Assembly (NCBI GenBank): GCA_009869945.1
Contig: WIXG01000196.1
Span: forward strand, 84,894 to 148,893
Direction of reading: 5' to 3'
From: Mesaphorura yosii
Taxonomy: Eukaryota > Arthropoda > Collembola > Poduromorpha > Tullbergiidae
DNA: 64,000 bases
Within the stretch, counting starts at the first letter, position 1. Each line of letters begins with the position of its first letter. The notes beneath the pieces were generated by a model, which ran no database searches, had not been told where the DNA came from, and saw nothing but the letters and a program-made list of their open reading frames with translations. The position numbers and the translations under genes are program-made. Below, one piece after another: positions 46,415 to 57,934 of the stretch.

Positions 46415-47680
46415 ATCTAGCCCTCAGGTAGCAGGCGTGTGAATCAACATGCATGTATATTGTGCCTCGCTCATGGCGTCCTAATTTGCGCATTTCTTGA
46501 CCTTTCAGGCTCAGCGTTAATTGTTACAGATGGCCTGGTGGCTTATCATTGGACGATAGAACAGCGTACAACAGAAGCTGAATTTGAATTTGAAACTTGA
46601 CCCTAGTGTCCATAAGTTCATCTCCGGCTAGCGTGTGACGTAGTTGAAGTATGCTTAAGTAAGCGACGTCAACGTACTGTACTAGCAGAACCTGTAATAA
46701 CTTTGAATGCTTAGGCCGTATTGTACATCTGGTTTCTCTTCGTTTTGTATGTTTAGTAGGTTAAGGCTTCGTGGCGTCCGTGGTGTATTGTGTGACTTTA
46801 ATTTAATCTGCAATATTATTAAAGTAGCGTTTCGTTTGTTTATTCATCTATCTAGATACCGAGTTCTCAGCTCATTTTTTAATGAATAAAGAGAAAATGT
46901 TCACAACTGTCCATATTTTCATGATGGCTCATCCAAATGTGGGCTATGAATTAAAGCACAACGCGACGGTTGGAATTTAATATTTAAGTTTGGAATGAAA
47001 GTTCGAAGCTTGGTTGAGGCCCGCGATGACTTTCCGATGTGCACCATAAGAGTTCTTCAAGTTGACTCATTTTATAAAGACCGATTGCGTTCAATTCAAT
47101 TCAAGTTATTGTCTCGCTTGGGTCAACAATTATAGCATTTTGTGCAGCCTTGGTCGCTGGGTTTCCCGTTCTGTCAGCCTTAACTTGGAAGCATTGTACT
47201 TCGCAAAGTCTATGCTGCCAGCCAGGGAGAATTGCATCCAAAAACGTGGTGTTTCTAATTGACGTTTTCTGTATCGGAGAAAGTGGATCGAGGCGTAAAC
47301 CCCAAGAAGAATCACTTGAAAATACATAATGGGTGCAAGAGTGGCTGAGACAGTCTGTCAAGAGTGAGGTTATCTTCGTGCAGTGGGCATTGAGATGGCG
47401 GTCTCTGGTTGCAATGCAGCACTTCACTCTGCGTGGCGGCTCTGCTCAAGCAGCTTGTTTGTATATGTCAAAACATCTGGTGTTGAGTCCACCCGATTCC
47501 GTTTCAGATAAATTAGTGCCAAATCGTGAATTGTAAGTGCAGAGTGCAGTGGTCTCTATTAAAGGTCCGGGCATGTGTGCGCTGCGTACCCTCGCCTCAG
47601 GAGTCAGGACTACTTCCGATTGAAGTTTAACAAACTCCGGTGGTTTAGAAAGCAGTTCCAGGTTCAGTCGTTGCAGTGCC
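46415..47680 (+). other. ZC3H10 3' UTR and spacer before RBM45
   Basis: About 1.27 kb. The AATAAA at 46885-46890 suggests a 3' UTR of nearly 500 bases. The rest should include the RBM45 promoter and leader. No coding sequence or repeat was recognised. Confidence 0.45.
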
Positions 47681-50008
47681 ATGCAAATGGCGGACAAACG
47701 GCGATACTACGACCGTGATTCGCGAGAAAAGGAAGCAGCCAACAGTTGCAGTTCCTCCGAGGGCAGCGTCTCGCGCAGCAACAGCAACAACCCGTCATTC
47801 CGCGGTGGTGGTGGGGATCAAAATTACGACGACCCACCGAATTCCCGTCTGTTCATCCTTTGCGGCAGAAACATATCTGAAGACGAACTTCGGGCTTCTT
47901 TTGATAAGTTTGGTGTCATAAAAGAACTATGGATAGTTAAGGAAAAGAGCTCAGGTGATTCGAAAGGTAAGAGAAAGTTGGGCTAGAGTGGACTATTTTC
48001 GTCACTGGAACGTAACGTAACGTAAAGTACGGATAGCAGCTTGAAATTCGGCAGCCTATCTATTTCATAGTCTGGCAACCCTTTACTCATCTGGAATAAA
48101 AATTGCAAAGTGCCTGTCATGTTCCAGGAGTCGCGTATATCAAGTTTGGAAAAACCTCGGAGGCCGCCATTGCAATGGAGGAGATGAACGGCAAGTTCTT
48201 GGGGAATAACGCAAAGTCGCTGAAAGTCCTCATCGCGAGCAATCGAGATCAGGGGTCACGGAGAGAAATGAACGAAGAGGAACGTCTGCTCCGCTTATTC
48301 GTCATTGTACCAAAAGCAATGTCAGAGGCTGAGTTGAAGGAGCACTTTTCACTCTTCGGCGATGTCGAACACTGCAATATTGTTAGGGACAGAAATACCA
48401 AAGAGAGCAAAGGATATGCCTACGTCAAATTTCACAGGCAAGTGAAATTAAGCGCCTCCAGCCAGCCTGCCGTTCAGCCAAGTGAATCAAGTCTGACTAT
48501 AATTTCGACAATTTTAGAGTGTCGCATGCCGCGAAGGCTTTTGAAGGTTGTGACCGGTCGTTCAAGCCAGTCTTCGCCGACCCGAGACCCCAGAAGCAGT
48601 TTCCCGAGGACAGGTTCAGTGGTACACACTCGTCCACCACAGGCCAATGTAAGGGTTCTTGTTTTCTTTAAATCTCTTACATCGACTAATCGGACTAGGC
48701 TTGATGCATTGTGTGAATTCGTAGACGAGATGAACGACTACAGTCTTGTTGAGCCCTCATACCCTGCCTTGATGAACCACCACGAAGCTCATCATCAAAT
48801 CCAGCATCCCGCTCCAAGTCTCCAGGCGCCTTCACGGATTACAATAATTGCGAACGGGAATCTGAACCAGGATCAACTCTGGAGGCTCTGTGACTTCTTC
48901 CCCGGCTTGGATTACTGCAACGCGCGGTTTGATCCCAAGACGCGACAGTGCTATGCATCTGCAGTGTACAATACATCGCAGGCGGCAATGTACGCGAAGG
49001 ACAAACTACACGGGTTTGAATATCCGCCGGGCCAGCGACTAATCGTCAAGCTTGATACTAGCGAATGCATGCGAAATTCACCTCATTCAGGTAATTCAGA
49101 GAAACAACTCAGGCCAGACGGAATCTTAAATGAAGTTCATGAGACGAATCAGTAAAGTGCGCACGACTGTGGGGGTGTAATTCCAGGAACATCGTTGCTG
49201 GGTCATGGCCACGCCGTAGCTGGAAGATACAACCTGAATCAAAACGGGAACGCACCAGTTCAAGGTGCAGGGACAGGCAGGATGGGTGCCAATATTCCTC
49301 CTGATTTGGCAACTCTGGCCGGTAAAATGAGTCACATTGTGTCCCAGTGCACAATAACGCTGGAATCCTTCGTTTTTCTTCTGCAGAGACACTGGCTCAG
49401 GCCACTTCAATAATCCAAGCAGCTGGTCTGAACTCGCAGCAGCCACACTTAAGCGCACATCAAGGAAATCAGAACCCGGGCGAGTATGACCCGTCGTATT
49501 GCTCGGTCAAGCTGCCGCCACCTCAGCCACTTGCACCAATGGACTCTGCGGTCATGGAACGGTAAAATAGCCTTCGAACAGCCTTGAGTCTGCTGAAAGG
49601 CTAAGTCGATGCAGGACATGACTAGAGTTTTGCTTTCAGGTTGTTTGTTGTTTGCCATCCGAGCCCACCACCGTCCTACGCACTCAAGGACATATTCGGC
49701 AGGTTTGGAAACTTGATCGATATTTTCATGCTCAATGGGAAGAATTTTGGTTATGCCAAGTACGCCAATAAAAACTCTGCAGATGACGCCAGAGAGGTAT
49801 CAGACACCGTCCACTTGCCCACCAGCAGATTCCTTCTTTATACTCCTCTTTTTCACAGACGTTGCATGCTCAGGAGATCTGCGGAGTCCGCCTGAAAGTG
49901 TTTCCGGCCGAGCCCCAGGAGAAGGGGTCGGCAAACCACAGGCCTCTAAGCGACCAGAAATGTAAGCGCCCAAAAATGGAACCCACGCTCGACGGCACTG
50001 CAAATTGA
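47681..50008 (+). CDS. RBM45: RNA-binding protein 45
   Basis: Four-RRM RNA-binding protein (DRB1/RBM45) found in stress granules and disease inclusions. Exons 47681-47966, 48128-48437, 48518-48648, 48725-49090, 49187-49321, 49387-49561, 49640-49796, 49859-50008 give 569 residues (or 567 from the second ATG at 47687). RRM1 begins DDPPNSRLFIL (compare DEPPNSR in vertebrates) and continues GVAYIKFGKTSEAAIAMEEM. RRM2: LLRLFVIVPKAMSEAELKEH and KGYAYVKFHR. RRM3: LCDFFPGLDYCNARFDP with YAKDKLHGFEYPPGQRL. RRM4: FVVCHPSPPPSYALKDIFGR and GKNFGYAKYANKNSADDA. The C-terminus is basic (KCKRPK). The second intron uses a GC donor (CACAG|GCAAGT). Co-oriented with TARDBP downstream. Confidence 0.95.
48438..48517 (+). 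other. GC-AG intron in RBM45
   Basis: An 80-base intron begins GCAAGT directly after exon bases CACAG and ends TTTTAG. Apart from the C at position +2 the donor matches the consensus AG|GTAAGT, as expected for functional GC donors. Splicing here joins FHR to VSHAAKAFEG and restores RRM2; the unspliced frame leaves the family sequence. Confidence 0.85.
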
Positions 50009-52191
50009 GTTGCATCGGCCCCGTTGAAGGCGAAAGGTTAGTTGCTCTGCGCCAAGTTTCAAAGTCTCTTTTTGTTTAGGACGTCAGTCTTTGTTTTCCA
50101 AGTTTTCCTGGACAATGGGGCTCCGACTAAGTCATGAGAGTGTTCTGCCTCCCATCGGTAGAACCCGAATCTTTAATCAGCTCAAATCTTTTGTTTTAAC
50201 AGAAAATAACTCCGTCCATCATTAATAAAAACTTTTATATCCAAGTTTTTTACCCGTCTCTCCAGTTTCATGTTCCTCGGATTGACAGCAAAAATGCTAA
50301 TGGCTCGCGGTTTGTTTATTTTGTAGCCGACAGAATTCGCTGGACGCCACAAAGTCACACTGTACTTACACATTGGACTAACTGTTGGACACTTTGAGCT
50401 CATTTACGGACTTGGACACTTGGACACGCGAGGTCGGAGGACAGACTCAACTCCTCCTCAAGCAGGACGTCAAAACGGAATCCGGACTTTTAAGACAGAC
50501 ATGCAATTGCGGCGACTACGACTGTTGAACACTGATAATTGAAGGCTTAGGTTTAGCGACGTAGAACGAGAACATGTAACACATGAACAGGTATTGGAAT
50601 GTCCTCCTCAGGTACTCCACTTGACTAATGACTAGGTTCTAGATTTTAAGACAGACAAAATGTACATGGCAGATTGCAGTAACTTAGTTTTAATTTAAAA
50701 TACATTCTGGGGAAATACATACTGATAGTTGGATGTAAGCTACTGCGGATTTACTGGTTTACGTGGGGATGCCTGACTTGCACAACTTTGACAACCAAAA
50801 CTAGACATGCTTACTTCCTGTTCATTGTTCAGGAGCTGTTCTTACGCAACAGGACTTGCCGATAAGATGCATGAACTTTATCATTCGGTTAGGTTCGAGC
50901 TCATTTTCTCTAATGAAATAAAGATAAAATTCAAGCATACTTCTTACACACACGATATGCACACAAGCGGTAAGACTTTTCGAGAGTGCGCAAATGCATT
51001 AATATTTATGGCATACCAAGCTTCAAATCATTCAAATGACATAGCTCGAAACAGATTGTCTCCTTCAGCGGCTTCGGCCCCTGCTGATCTTCCCTCTGAT
51101 TCTCTCTGATAGATCCATAGTAAGAGAAGTTCAAAGATTCCAAAACTAGGACATCCAGCTGAAGACCCGGTACGCTTAGATTCCGCAGACAGAGCAGACC
51201 TCCAACGCGCACGCCCCCAAGAGGGGAAGTTGTTGAGTTGAGTGTGTACCTGTTCGCATCTCTGTGACTCGTCTCTTGTACATGCACCAATGAAATGAAA
51301 ACCCTATGCCTCCACCTTTCAATCATCTGTTTAGGAGAGCAGTGCAAATGAGGAAATACTTGAGTTGAGTGGTGACTGTAATTTAAGATTGTGTGAGTGG
51401 AACTGTGTGAACGAGTGACTGATTAAATGAGAATAGATCAGATTTGCAGAATTAATTACGTACGACTGATTGGTGCTTGATTCGTGTTTGGTTGTGTATG
51501 CATCATTGACTGGACCCCGTGAATTGGTGCTTGAGCTTGAGTGACTGGCGATTGCAGACGAAAAGGTAGGTCAACTCTGAGCTCCTTGGAGTCAGGAGTT
51601 GGAATAGTTTAGCACAAATTAAAGGGCAAAATCTACCTTATTGTCATATCTAGGGAGCATTTTGGACATCCTTGGTTCTTCGAAACATCGTTAAATCGTA
51701 CAGTTGGAACTTTGCGAATTCAATTTTATAATCAGATCACGGACAAGAAATCACACCAGGGACAAATCTATCAAAAACTGGTGTACAATCATTGGAGTCT
51801 GAAATTAGTCTGATACCAGTGGTGGTAGCTCCATTTCTAAAGCAGATTCTGACTCCACGAAACGAAGATACGTAGGAGCAAATGTAGGATAAATTCCCAC
51901 CGTTCTACATTCTACTCGTACTCAACATAACATAAGCAAAATGCAATCCAAAAACTGGCGGTGGTTGTTGGCTACGATTTGGGCTCGACTTAGAGTTCCA
52001 GTTGCAAGTGTTTAATTAGCGTGAGTGGTGTTGTAAGCGTGTGAAAATAGTAAAGGAGTGTAGTGAAAACGGACATACTAGAGTTAGTTTTCCTAGAGTT
52101 ATATCAGGACTTGAATGGCAGAAATAGAACTGACTGCCTGTCTTTTCGATATGTGATAACTTCCTTGTGAATCCGTTCAAACCTCTGTGAC
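50009..52191 (+). other. Spacer between RBM45 and TARDBP
   Basis: About 2.2 kb. AATAAA at about 50224 could end the RBM45 transcript. The rest is AT-rich and should contain the TARDBP promoter and leader; no coding sequence or inverted repeat was recognised. Confidence 0.4.
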
Positions 52192-53895
52192 ATGTCCACG
52201 TATCTGCAAGTAGCGGAGGAGGAGGGTGAAGAGCCCATCGAGGTTCCAACAGAAGAAGATTCTACTCTGCTTCTCTCAACACTGGCGGCCCAATTCCCTG
52301 GCACGTCTGGACTAAAATTTCGGAACCCCGATTCTGGCGGAATTCGAGGTGTCAGGCTCGTGGATGGGAAGTTTCATCCTCCAGAAGGCGGATGGGGAAA
52401 TAGCATCTATCACTGCGTCTTTCCCAAAGGTATGTATGATTCGAGTTGATATTTCAATGGACTTGTAGGCCACTATGTATACAAATTCAAACTCAGCACA
52501 TGACCACTTCATTGTCTTGACAGTTTCTTTTCCATTGTGTACAGCTGAGAATAAGCGGAAATCGGATGATCATTTGGACAATTCTTCAGCTAAGTCTAAA
52601 AGATTTGAAACTTCTGGGAAGAATAAATGTTCAGATCTCATTGTGCTTGGTCTGCCTTGGAAAACCACGGAGCAGCAGCTGCGGGAACACTTTGAGCCAT
52701 TCGGAGAAGTCCTGATGGCTCAAGTGAAGAAATGCGCCAAGACGGGCAATTCGAAGGGGTTTGGGTTTATTCGTTTTTCAAACTATGAATCTCAACTTCG
52801 AGTGCTTTCCCAACGACATTTAATTGAAGGCCGATGGTGCGATGTCAAGATTCCAAATTCGAAGGTAAGCCATGCCACACTTGTCTGTACAAATCTCTGC
52901 TCATCATTCTGAAATTATATAGTATGTGCATATGTGCTGTAGGAGTCGCAGCAATCGCAGGTTCCGGCGAAGGTATTTGTTGGAAGGTGCACAGAGGACA
53001 TTGGAGCTGATGACTTGCGAGATTATTTCTGCAAGTTTGGCGAAGTAACTGACGTCTTTATTCCCAAACCATTCCGAGCATTTGCGTTTGTAACTTTCCT
53101 TGAGGCCGAAGTCGCCCAGACACTCTGCGGGGAAGACCACATCGTCAAGGGCGTGAGCGTGCATGTTAGTAGTGCAGCACCAAAATCTGACCCGTCGAGA
53201 TCACAGCAACAAGGACACCATTACGGATACAGAGGTACTACTAATATCCTCCATTGAAAAGTACCAAGCACATGCCTCGTGAAATTATTATTAATATGTT
53301 TGATATTTTGATGGTTGTTCAGGTCTTCCGTCCGGAGATGGACGAAAAATCCCAAGTGGGTACGGGCAGCATTATGGCCAGGGCGGTGCCGGGTGGAGCG
53401 GTGGGAGGGGAGGCTTGGACATGCCGAATCTCCAAACCCTGGGACTCGGGGGTGGTGCTGCTGGTGGCCAAGGAGGGCAAGGCATGTCCAATCAGATGGG
53501 GTTAAATACTCTCAACCTCGGAATGCCAATGAATCCAGCAATCGTGGCGGCTGCTTTGAACCAGGTGAACACCAACACAATGATCAGTTGGGGTTGCTGT
53601 TTACGTATGCAATGATTAAACGATGTATGTTTATTTGCAGGCTGGTTGGGGCCTCGTTGGGAATATTCAGAGCGGGCAAGGAGGCACGGAGGGACCGCAA
53701 AGTTTCACCCATCCATCTGGATTTGGCCACGGCAATGCTCCCCCACCGCAGGGAACCGCTTCTCAGCAGCCGCCTGACAACTCGAACTTCATGGGGTGGG
53801 GCGGAGGGGAGTCCGGTCCGAACCCTGGGCCTCCAGCACAGCCACTGCCATCTTGGTCGCGGGAAGGGAAGAACTTCATGAAGTACAACATGTAG
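52192..53895 (+). CDS. TARDBP: TAR DNA-binding protein 43 (TDP-43/TBPH)
   Basis: Nuclear UG-repeat-binding RNA regulator of splicing and mRNA stability. Exons 52192-52429, 52545-52864, 52943-53234, 53323-53564, 53641-53895 give 448 residues. The N-terminal oligomerisation domain runs to about residue 80 ([33 protein letters not shown]). A bipartite nuclear localisation signal, [12 protein letters not shown], follows. RRM1: [20 protein letters not shown] with [14 protein letters not shown]2: [20 protein letters not shown] with [12 protein letters not shown] Gly/Gln/Asn/Pro-rich prion-like tail runs from about 275 to the end, finishing [14 protein letters not shown]. The tail contains a helical-looking [20 protein letters not shown] segment like the conserved region of vertebrate TDP-43. 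No obvious TG-repeat autoregulatory element is visible in the 3' flank. Confidence 0.97.
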
Positions 53896-54916
53896 AACAA
53901 GGTCTCCCGCTTCTGAAGACGCATTTCAGTTACAAAACGGATTCCCTTTTCTCAAATTTTAAATTACGACGCCAATTTTATGAACGTCTCTGAGTCTCTG
54001 AAGGTGTGATTTTCCACGTTGAGACGCGCAGATTCACGAAGAGACAAAGAAGAGAGCACTGGACAGCTCGTTTGTTCCCAGTTTTTCTTTTTTCTAAAGG
54101 ATTTGGTCTCACAGGGAACGCCTCATCTGTCCTCACGGTTGCTTGGTTTGCGTTTGCTATGCAGTCAAGAACCAAAGATTAAATTATACGGACACGAAAC
54201 TCTGTCTTCAACCCCTGAACCTTCGGAATTGGAAGTCGGGATCTTGAAACCCTCGCGAGATGATATCTGCCTCGTTTTGTAGCTCTCCTGGCTGCTCAAA
54301 ATCAGCCTTGTATTGCGAGCCATCGAATGTTCACTACGTCGAGGCGACGAAGTGCAAGTAGAGTCTTCAACCCGAATGGCAATGGACACGAGCCGAAACT
54401 TGCCAGCAGATTGGATGAAGACTTGCCCGAGCGGCGCAAGTGGGTGGTGGGGGTGGGAAGAATTCCGCAGTTCATTGAAGCCCGAGCTCGTGCAGCTGTG
54501 CGTGATAAAACGGTGGTTACAATTCATTCTTGGTGAAATCTATTTTGAAATTATTTAGTTGGATTCAATAAACTATCGAATCGACGTCAACTTCAGTTCT
54601 ACCGATTCCACCTTAAATTATCTAAACGCAAATTGTCCAAACTGGATTTTGAAAAACTCATGTAAATTGTCCAATACTTACAAGAAGATGGCACAGGCTG
54701 TCCGTCGAGTTATCGGTTCAAAATTTTTATGATGGCACATGACCTCAAACCCCTAAAAGTGGTGTCAGTTCGCACAACGCCCAAAGGAACCCAAGTTAAT
54801 GTAAAGTTATTGCTTATTCTTTCCAGGTAAGTGATTGGTTCGAGACTTCTGAATTCCCACTTTATTAGATTGAGATATTTTTTTGTGTGGCCGTACTTCC
54901 TCCTAGTGCGGCTGGG
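53896..54916 (+). other. TARDBP 3' flank
   Basis: About 1 kb after the TDP-43 stop. Open frames here (for example 54313-54558) have no recognised domain. AATAAA occurs at about 54568. Probably 3' UTR followed by intergenic sequence. Confidence 0.4.
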
Positions 54917-55152
54917 AAAGGACGGTATGCACTAACGGGTGTCTTTGGACTACAATTTTTTGTAATTAATAGGCCTTAGTCCCTAGGAAAATGGCTTGGA
55001 CACAATAGAAAAATAATCCGTCGAGACTCGAAAACTTGAATTTCCCCGGAGCCGGGTGAAGTCTGACCTTCGATTTTTCAAATTTTTCCTCGGCGGTGCT
55101 ATCGGGTCTTGGTGTTCCCCATAAAATAGCCACTTAGTGCATACCGTCCTTT
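54917..55152. mobile_element. Short inverted-repeat (MITE-like) element
   Basis: AAAGGACGGTATGCACTAA at 54917-54935 is repeated as a perfect 19-base inverted copy at 55134-55152, enclosing 236 bases in total with no coding capacity. This is the structure of a small non-autonomous DNA transposon, though no target-site duplication was identified and other copies were not seen in the window. Confidence 0.55.
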
Positions 55153-55373
55153 ATGTTATAAAAAACCCCGAAAACCCGTTATATCCCGAAAAAGATCTTG
55201 TACTATGGTATGAATCCAATTAAGTTGAGAATGTGGAAAGAATTTTTCTTCTCTTTTTGAGAGCAGTTCGCATTTGAAATATTTTAACTAAGTCGTAAAA
55301 ACTTAAAGTCGTTTGGCATTTTAATTGTTACGTAGTTGTATTTCCTTGTGATTTTATTGTTTTAAATTCTAAC

Positions 55374-55731
55374 ATGCTGCATTTTAGTAATTGGGAAGAA
55401 GCACTGAATATGGCAACTCTTTCAACTAATCCAAGGGTGGGAGAGTGCTTGTATAACGAGCGTATTCATACCGCTTCCACAAAGACGGCTTTGAGAAGAT
55501 TTGGGTCTGCACTGAGGAGAGACATCGTGATTGCCGTGGCTGCCTGCACACTAGTGCCCACCTCCCGGAGAAGGCGAAACAATGAAGGTCATCAAGGGGC
55601 CTGACAGCCATAATCACGCACCTGACCCCGCATCCATTGAAAAGAGGCAAGTTGTGAAGAAGGCTGCTGCCTCAACCGAATCCACGGCCTCCGTTGTTGC
55701 GACTGCACTAGAGGGAAATCTGTGGCCTGCC
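55374..55731 (+). pseudogene. Broken FLYWCH zinc-finger fragment
   Basis: Pieces of a FLYWCH-type finger lie in different frames: YNER near 55455, then FHKDGFEKIWVCTEERHRDC with its following CRGC (55475-55540), then KGPDSHNHAPDPASIEKRQ (55585-55650). The order tyrosine-containing start, Trp-x-Cys, Cys, and finally His-x-His is that of the domain. At least two frame changes and a stop separate the pieces, and no splice sites would join them neatly. FLYWCH domains occur in mod(mdg4)-type proteins and in MULE transposases; with a MULE 4.5 kb away, a transposon remnant is the likelier source. Confidence 0.65.
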
Positions 55732-56725
55732 TCGGTAAGCCCAAGCCTAAAGAAGGGTTGACTTTCCCTTTCACCACTCTCTCTCTCAATTTCACCACTT
55801 TCACTATTGTTGCTGCGACCAAGACTAACAATCTACTTTCACCACTTTCTCGTTTCTCCACCAAGTTCATAGCGTCATTCCAAGCAAAGTTCCTTAGATC
55901 ATAACACTGAAACGCAGTGTGAATGCTCAGCTGTGGAACTCGTTCAAAAGTGGAAAAAGCCATTTATGGTGGATGAAGAGATCGACTCGAACTCCTAAGC
56001 AGCTGCTGAATTTAACTAACAGTAGTCAAGGAAATTCGACAGTTTCGTTAAGAGTCAATAGAACCGAGCGTTCACGAGATGCACTTGCACCAATTTATTG
56101 CTTTAACGCGCTGGAAATCCCCGCAGTCCAATTGACTCCTGAACTTTTGAACTGTGGACCTGGACTGAGTTCGCGTAATTTTATGACGGGCTTAATTAAT
56201 TTTTTTGTTCAGATTTCGGATTTCACCACTTGTGTGTCTGAATTGTGAATTCTGACGCGTCGGGTGGAAATGACAATTGGCAAATGACTGATAAGACTGC
56301 AGATTGGTTCAGGCTCTGGGATCTTTACTGGTAAGTAGCCAGCCCAGAAGGTTAGGAAGAATTAGAACTGTGTCAACGTTGCGGATCACGAAGCGGACGT
56401 GGTGGGTCGCCGTCGCACCGGGGCCGGGTGTGAGAATGAGAATCAAGAGCAGGTGAGCTTTCGTTTCCATTGCAGAATGTAAATGTTGGGTCCATATCAG
56501 CATCGACGTAAACCCACAAGATATCAAAAGAAACAATTGTGATTATCAGCACTTTGCAAGCATTCGTGAGAGATCTCTGCTGTCACAAATCATGAATCAA
56601 TTTTTTCAGATTTCCAAATCTTCTGCACGGGAAAGTAGGAAAGGTTCATAATTCCATTATAAGAATTGCAATTTAGATTTCGAGTAAACTGACTTTTGAT
56701 TCCAGATTTATGAGTATTTCAGAAT

Positions 56726-57907
56726 TCATTTCCCATCGAGTGAAATTAGTAGATTGATCGTATTGGAAACCAGAAATCCATAGCAACTTGGAGTTCCTTT
56801 CTTCTTGAAAACATACGTTTTTCCATGGATTCTAATGGCAATAGGTTGGGCAGCCTTCCAGAACATACGGGTCCGCCTCCGTCCGTGCCCCCGACGCGCC
56901 TTGTCAATGACCTTCCGGCTAAGCGTGTGCAATGCCGTCATTTTATGGATTGCAAGACTTTGAATTGCAAGCAACAATCCCGCAATGACACCACAAAATG
57001 CTGCTGTCCATGGAACTTGAAATCCGAGGTATTTGATGAATGCTGTGGCCACAATGATTGAATTCAGTGACAGGAGTACGACACTGCTTGTCACGCAAAT
57101 ATCGACCCATGCTGAGTGGGCACGATGGCTTAGAATCATGAGTGAACTGTAACAGAGCCAGGCACGTGCCTTTGTCCGAACACCGGGACTCAGAATTCGG
57201 AGAAGGTGAAGCTTCACGATGGTCGCGAACTTGTCCAGGAGAACGGCATTGAATACTAACCCGGCTGGGGCATTGAGATTCTGAAAAGCTTCCAACACAG
57301 CCAGTGCCACAACGAGAGCCTTGTTACCAGTATCAATGGTTGGAAACTGTGTCAGGAGGTTGCCAGCATCAACAAGTGGCCCAATAAACATGCCAATGGA
57401 CACCAAGCACGCGATTCGTGTGCCATAGTGCACGAGCAGTAGAGTCTTCCTGCTTTCGAGTAGCACCCGCTTTCGATCAAGCCCGGGGTTCCGTTCCATG
57501 TCCAAAATCAAGTTGGTGGTGGCCAGGACCTGGTCCCGCTTCACAACATTGTTGACCACAAAGCAGTACTGAAGAATGGAGAAGGAGAGTGCGTACAAGT
57601 GGAAGCCCACTTGCAGTGTTGACAATGTTCCCCAAGCCCAGATGAAAGCATAGCCAGCTTTCCATGCTCGGTAGATGAAATCGACGAAAATGTTGACGTA
57701 CCAACACCAACAGTCACGGTTGGTCATGCGAATACCGTTTCGTGAAGCTGTGGTCCATGTGAATGGCATGGACTTGCAAATATTCCCGTAATCCATGGCC
57801 AGCTGCAGAATGTGAAGTGGGTCGCCAACACCAGCCCCGCGGCGAGGTATCAAGTATGCGTAAATGTAGCCGAGAATGCGCCTCATAACGGACATAAGAC
57901 TTGCCAT
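56726..57907 (-). CDS. Gustatory-receptor-like seven-transmembrane protein
   Basis: One uninterrupted frame of 393 residues from the ATG at 57907. It has about seven hydrophobic segments, including AGYAFIWAWGTLSTLQVGF, FSILQYCFVVNNVV, LVSIGMFIGPLVDAG, ALVVALAVLEAF, WVDICVTSSVVLLSLNS and WTAAFCGVIAGLLLA. The C-terminus reads RMFWKAAQPIAIRIHGKTYV and ends NTINLLISLDGK. I associate this W-K-A-x-x-P-x-x-I-x tail with expanded chemoreceptor families of springtails; classical insect gustatory receptors end in a different TYhhhhhQ motif. Expected role: ligand-gated cation channel subunit in sensory neurons. The absence of introns among intron-rich neighbours is notable. An in-frame extension upstream lacks an ATG. 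Family assignment is moderately secure. Confidence 0.65.
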   Translation of the reverse strand: MASLMSVMRRILGYIYAYLIPRRGAGVGDPLHILQLAMDYGNICKSMPFTWTTASRNGIRMTNRDCWCWYVNIFVDFIYRAWKAGYAFIWAWGTLSTLQVGFHLYALSFSILQYCFVVNNVVKRDQVLATTNLILDMERNPGLDRKRVLLESRKTLLLVHYGTRIACLVSIGMFIGPLVDAGNLLTQFPTIDTGNKALVVALAVLEAFQNLNAPAGLVFNAVLLDKFATIVKLHLLRILSPGVRTKARAWLCYSSLMILSHRAHSAWVDICVTSSVVLLSLNSIIVATAFIKYLGFQVPWTAAFCGVIAGLLLAIQSLAIHKMTALHTLSRKVIDKARRGHGRRRTRMFWKAAQPIAIRIHGKTYVFKKKGTPSCYGFLVSNTINLLISLDGK

Positions 57908-57934
57908 CTTTACAGCCAAGAACCGTTGTAGCAA

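Noticed and set aside
47040-47640. Possible repeat in the ZC3H10-RBM45 spacer
   Set aside because: Scanned for inverted or direct repeats because several frames overlap here, but no repeated unit could be confirmed by eye.
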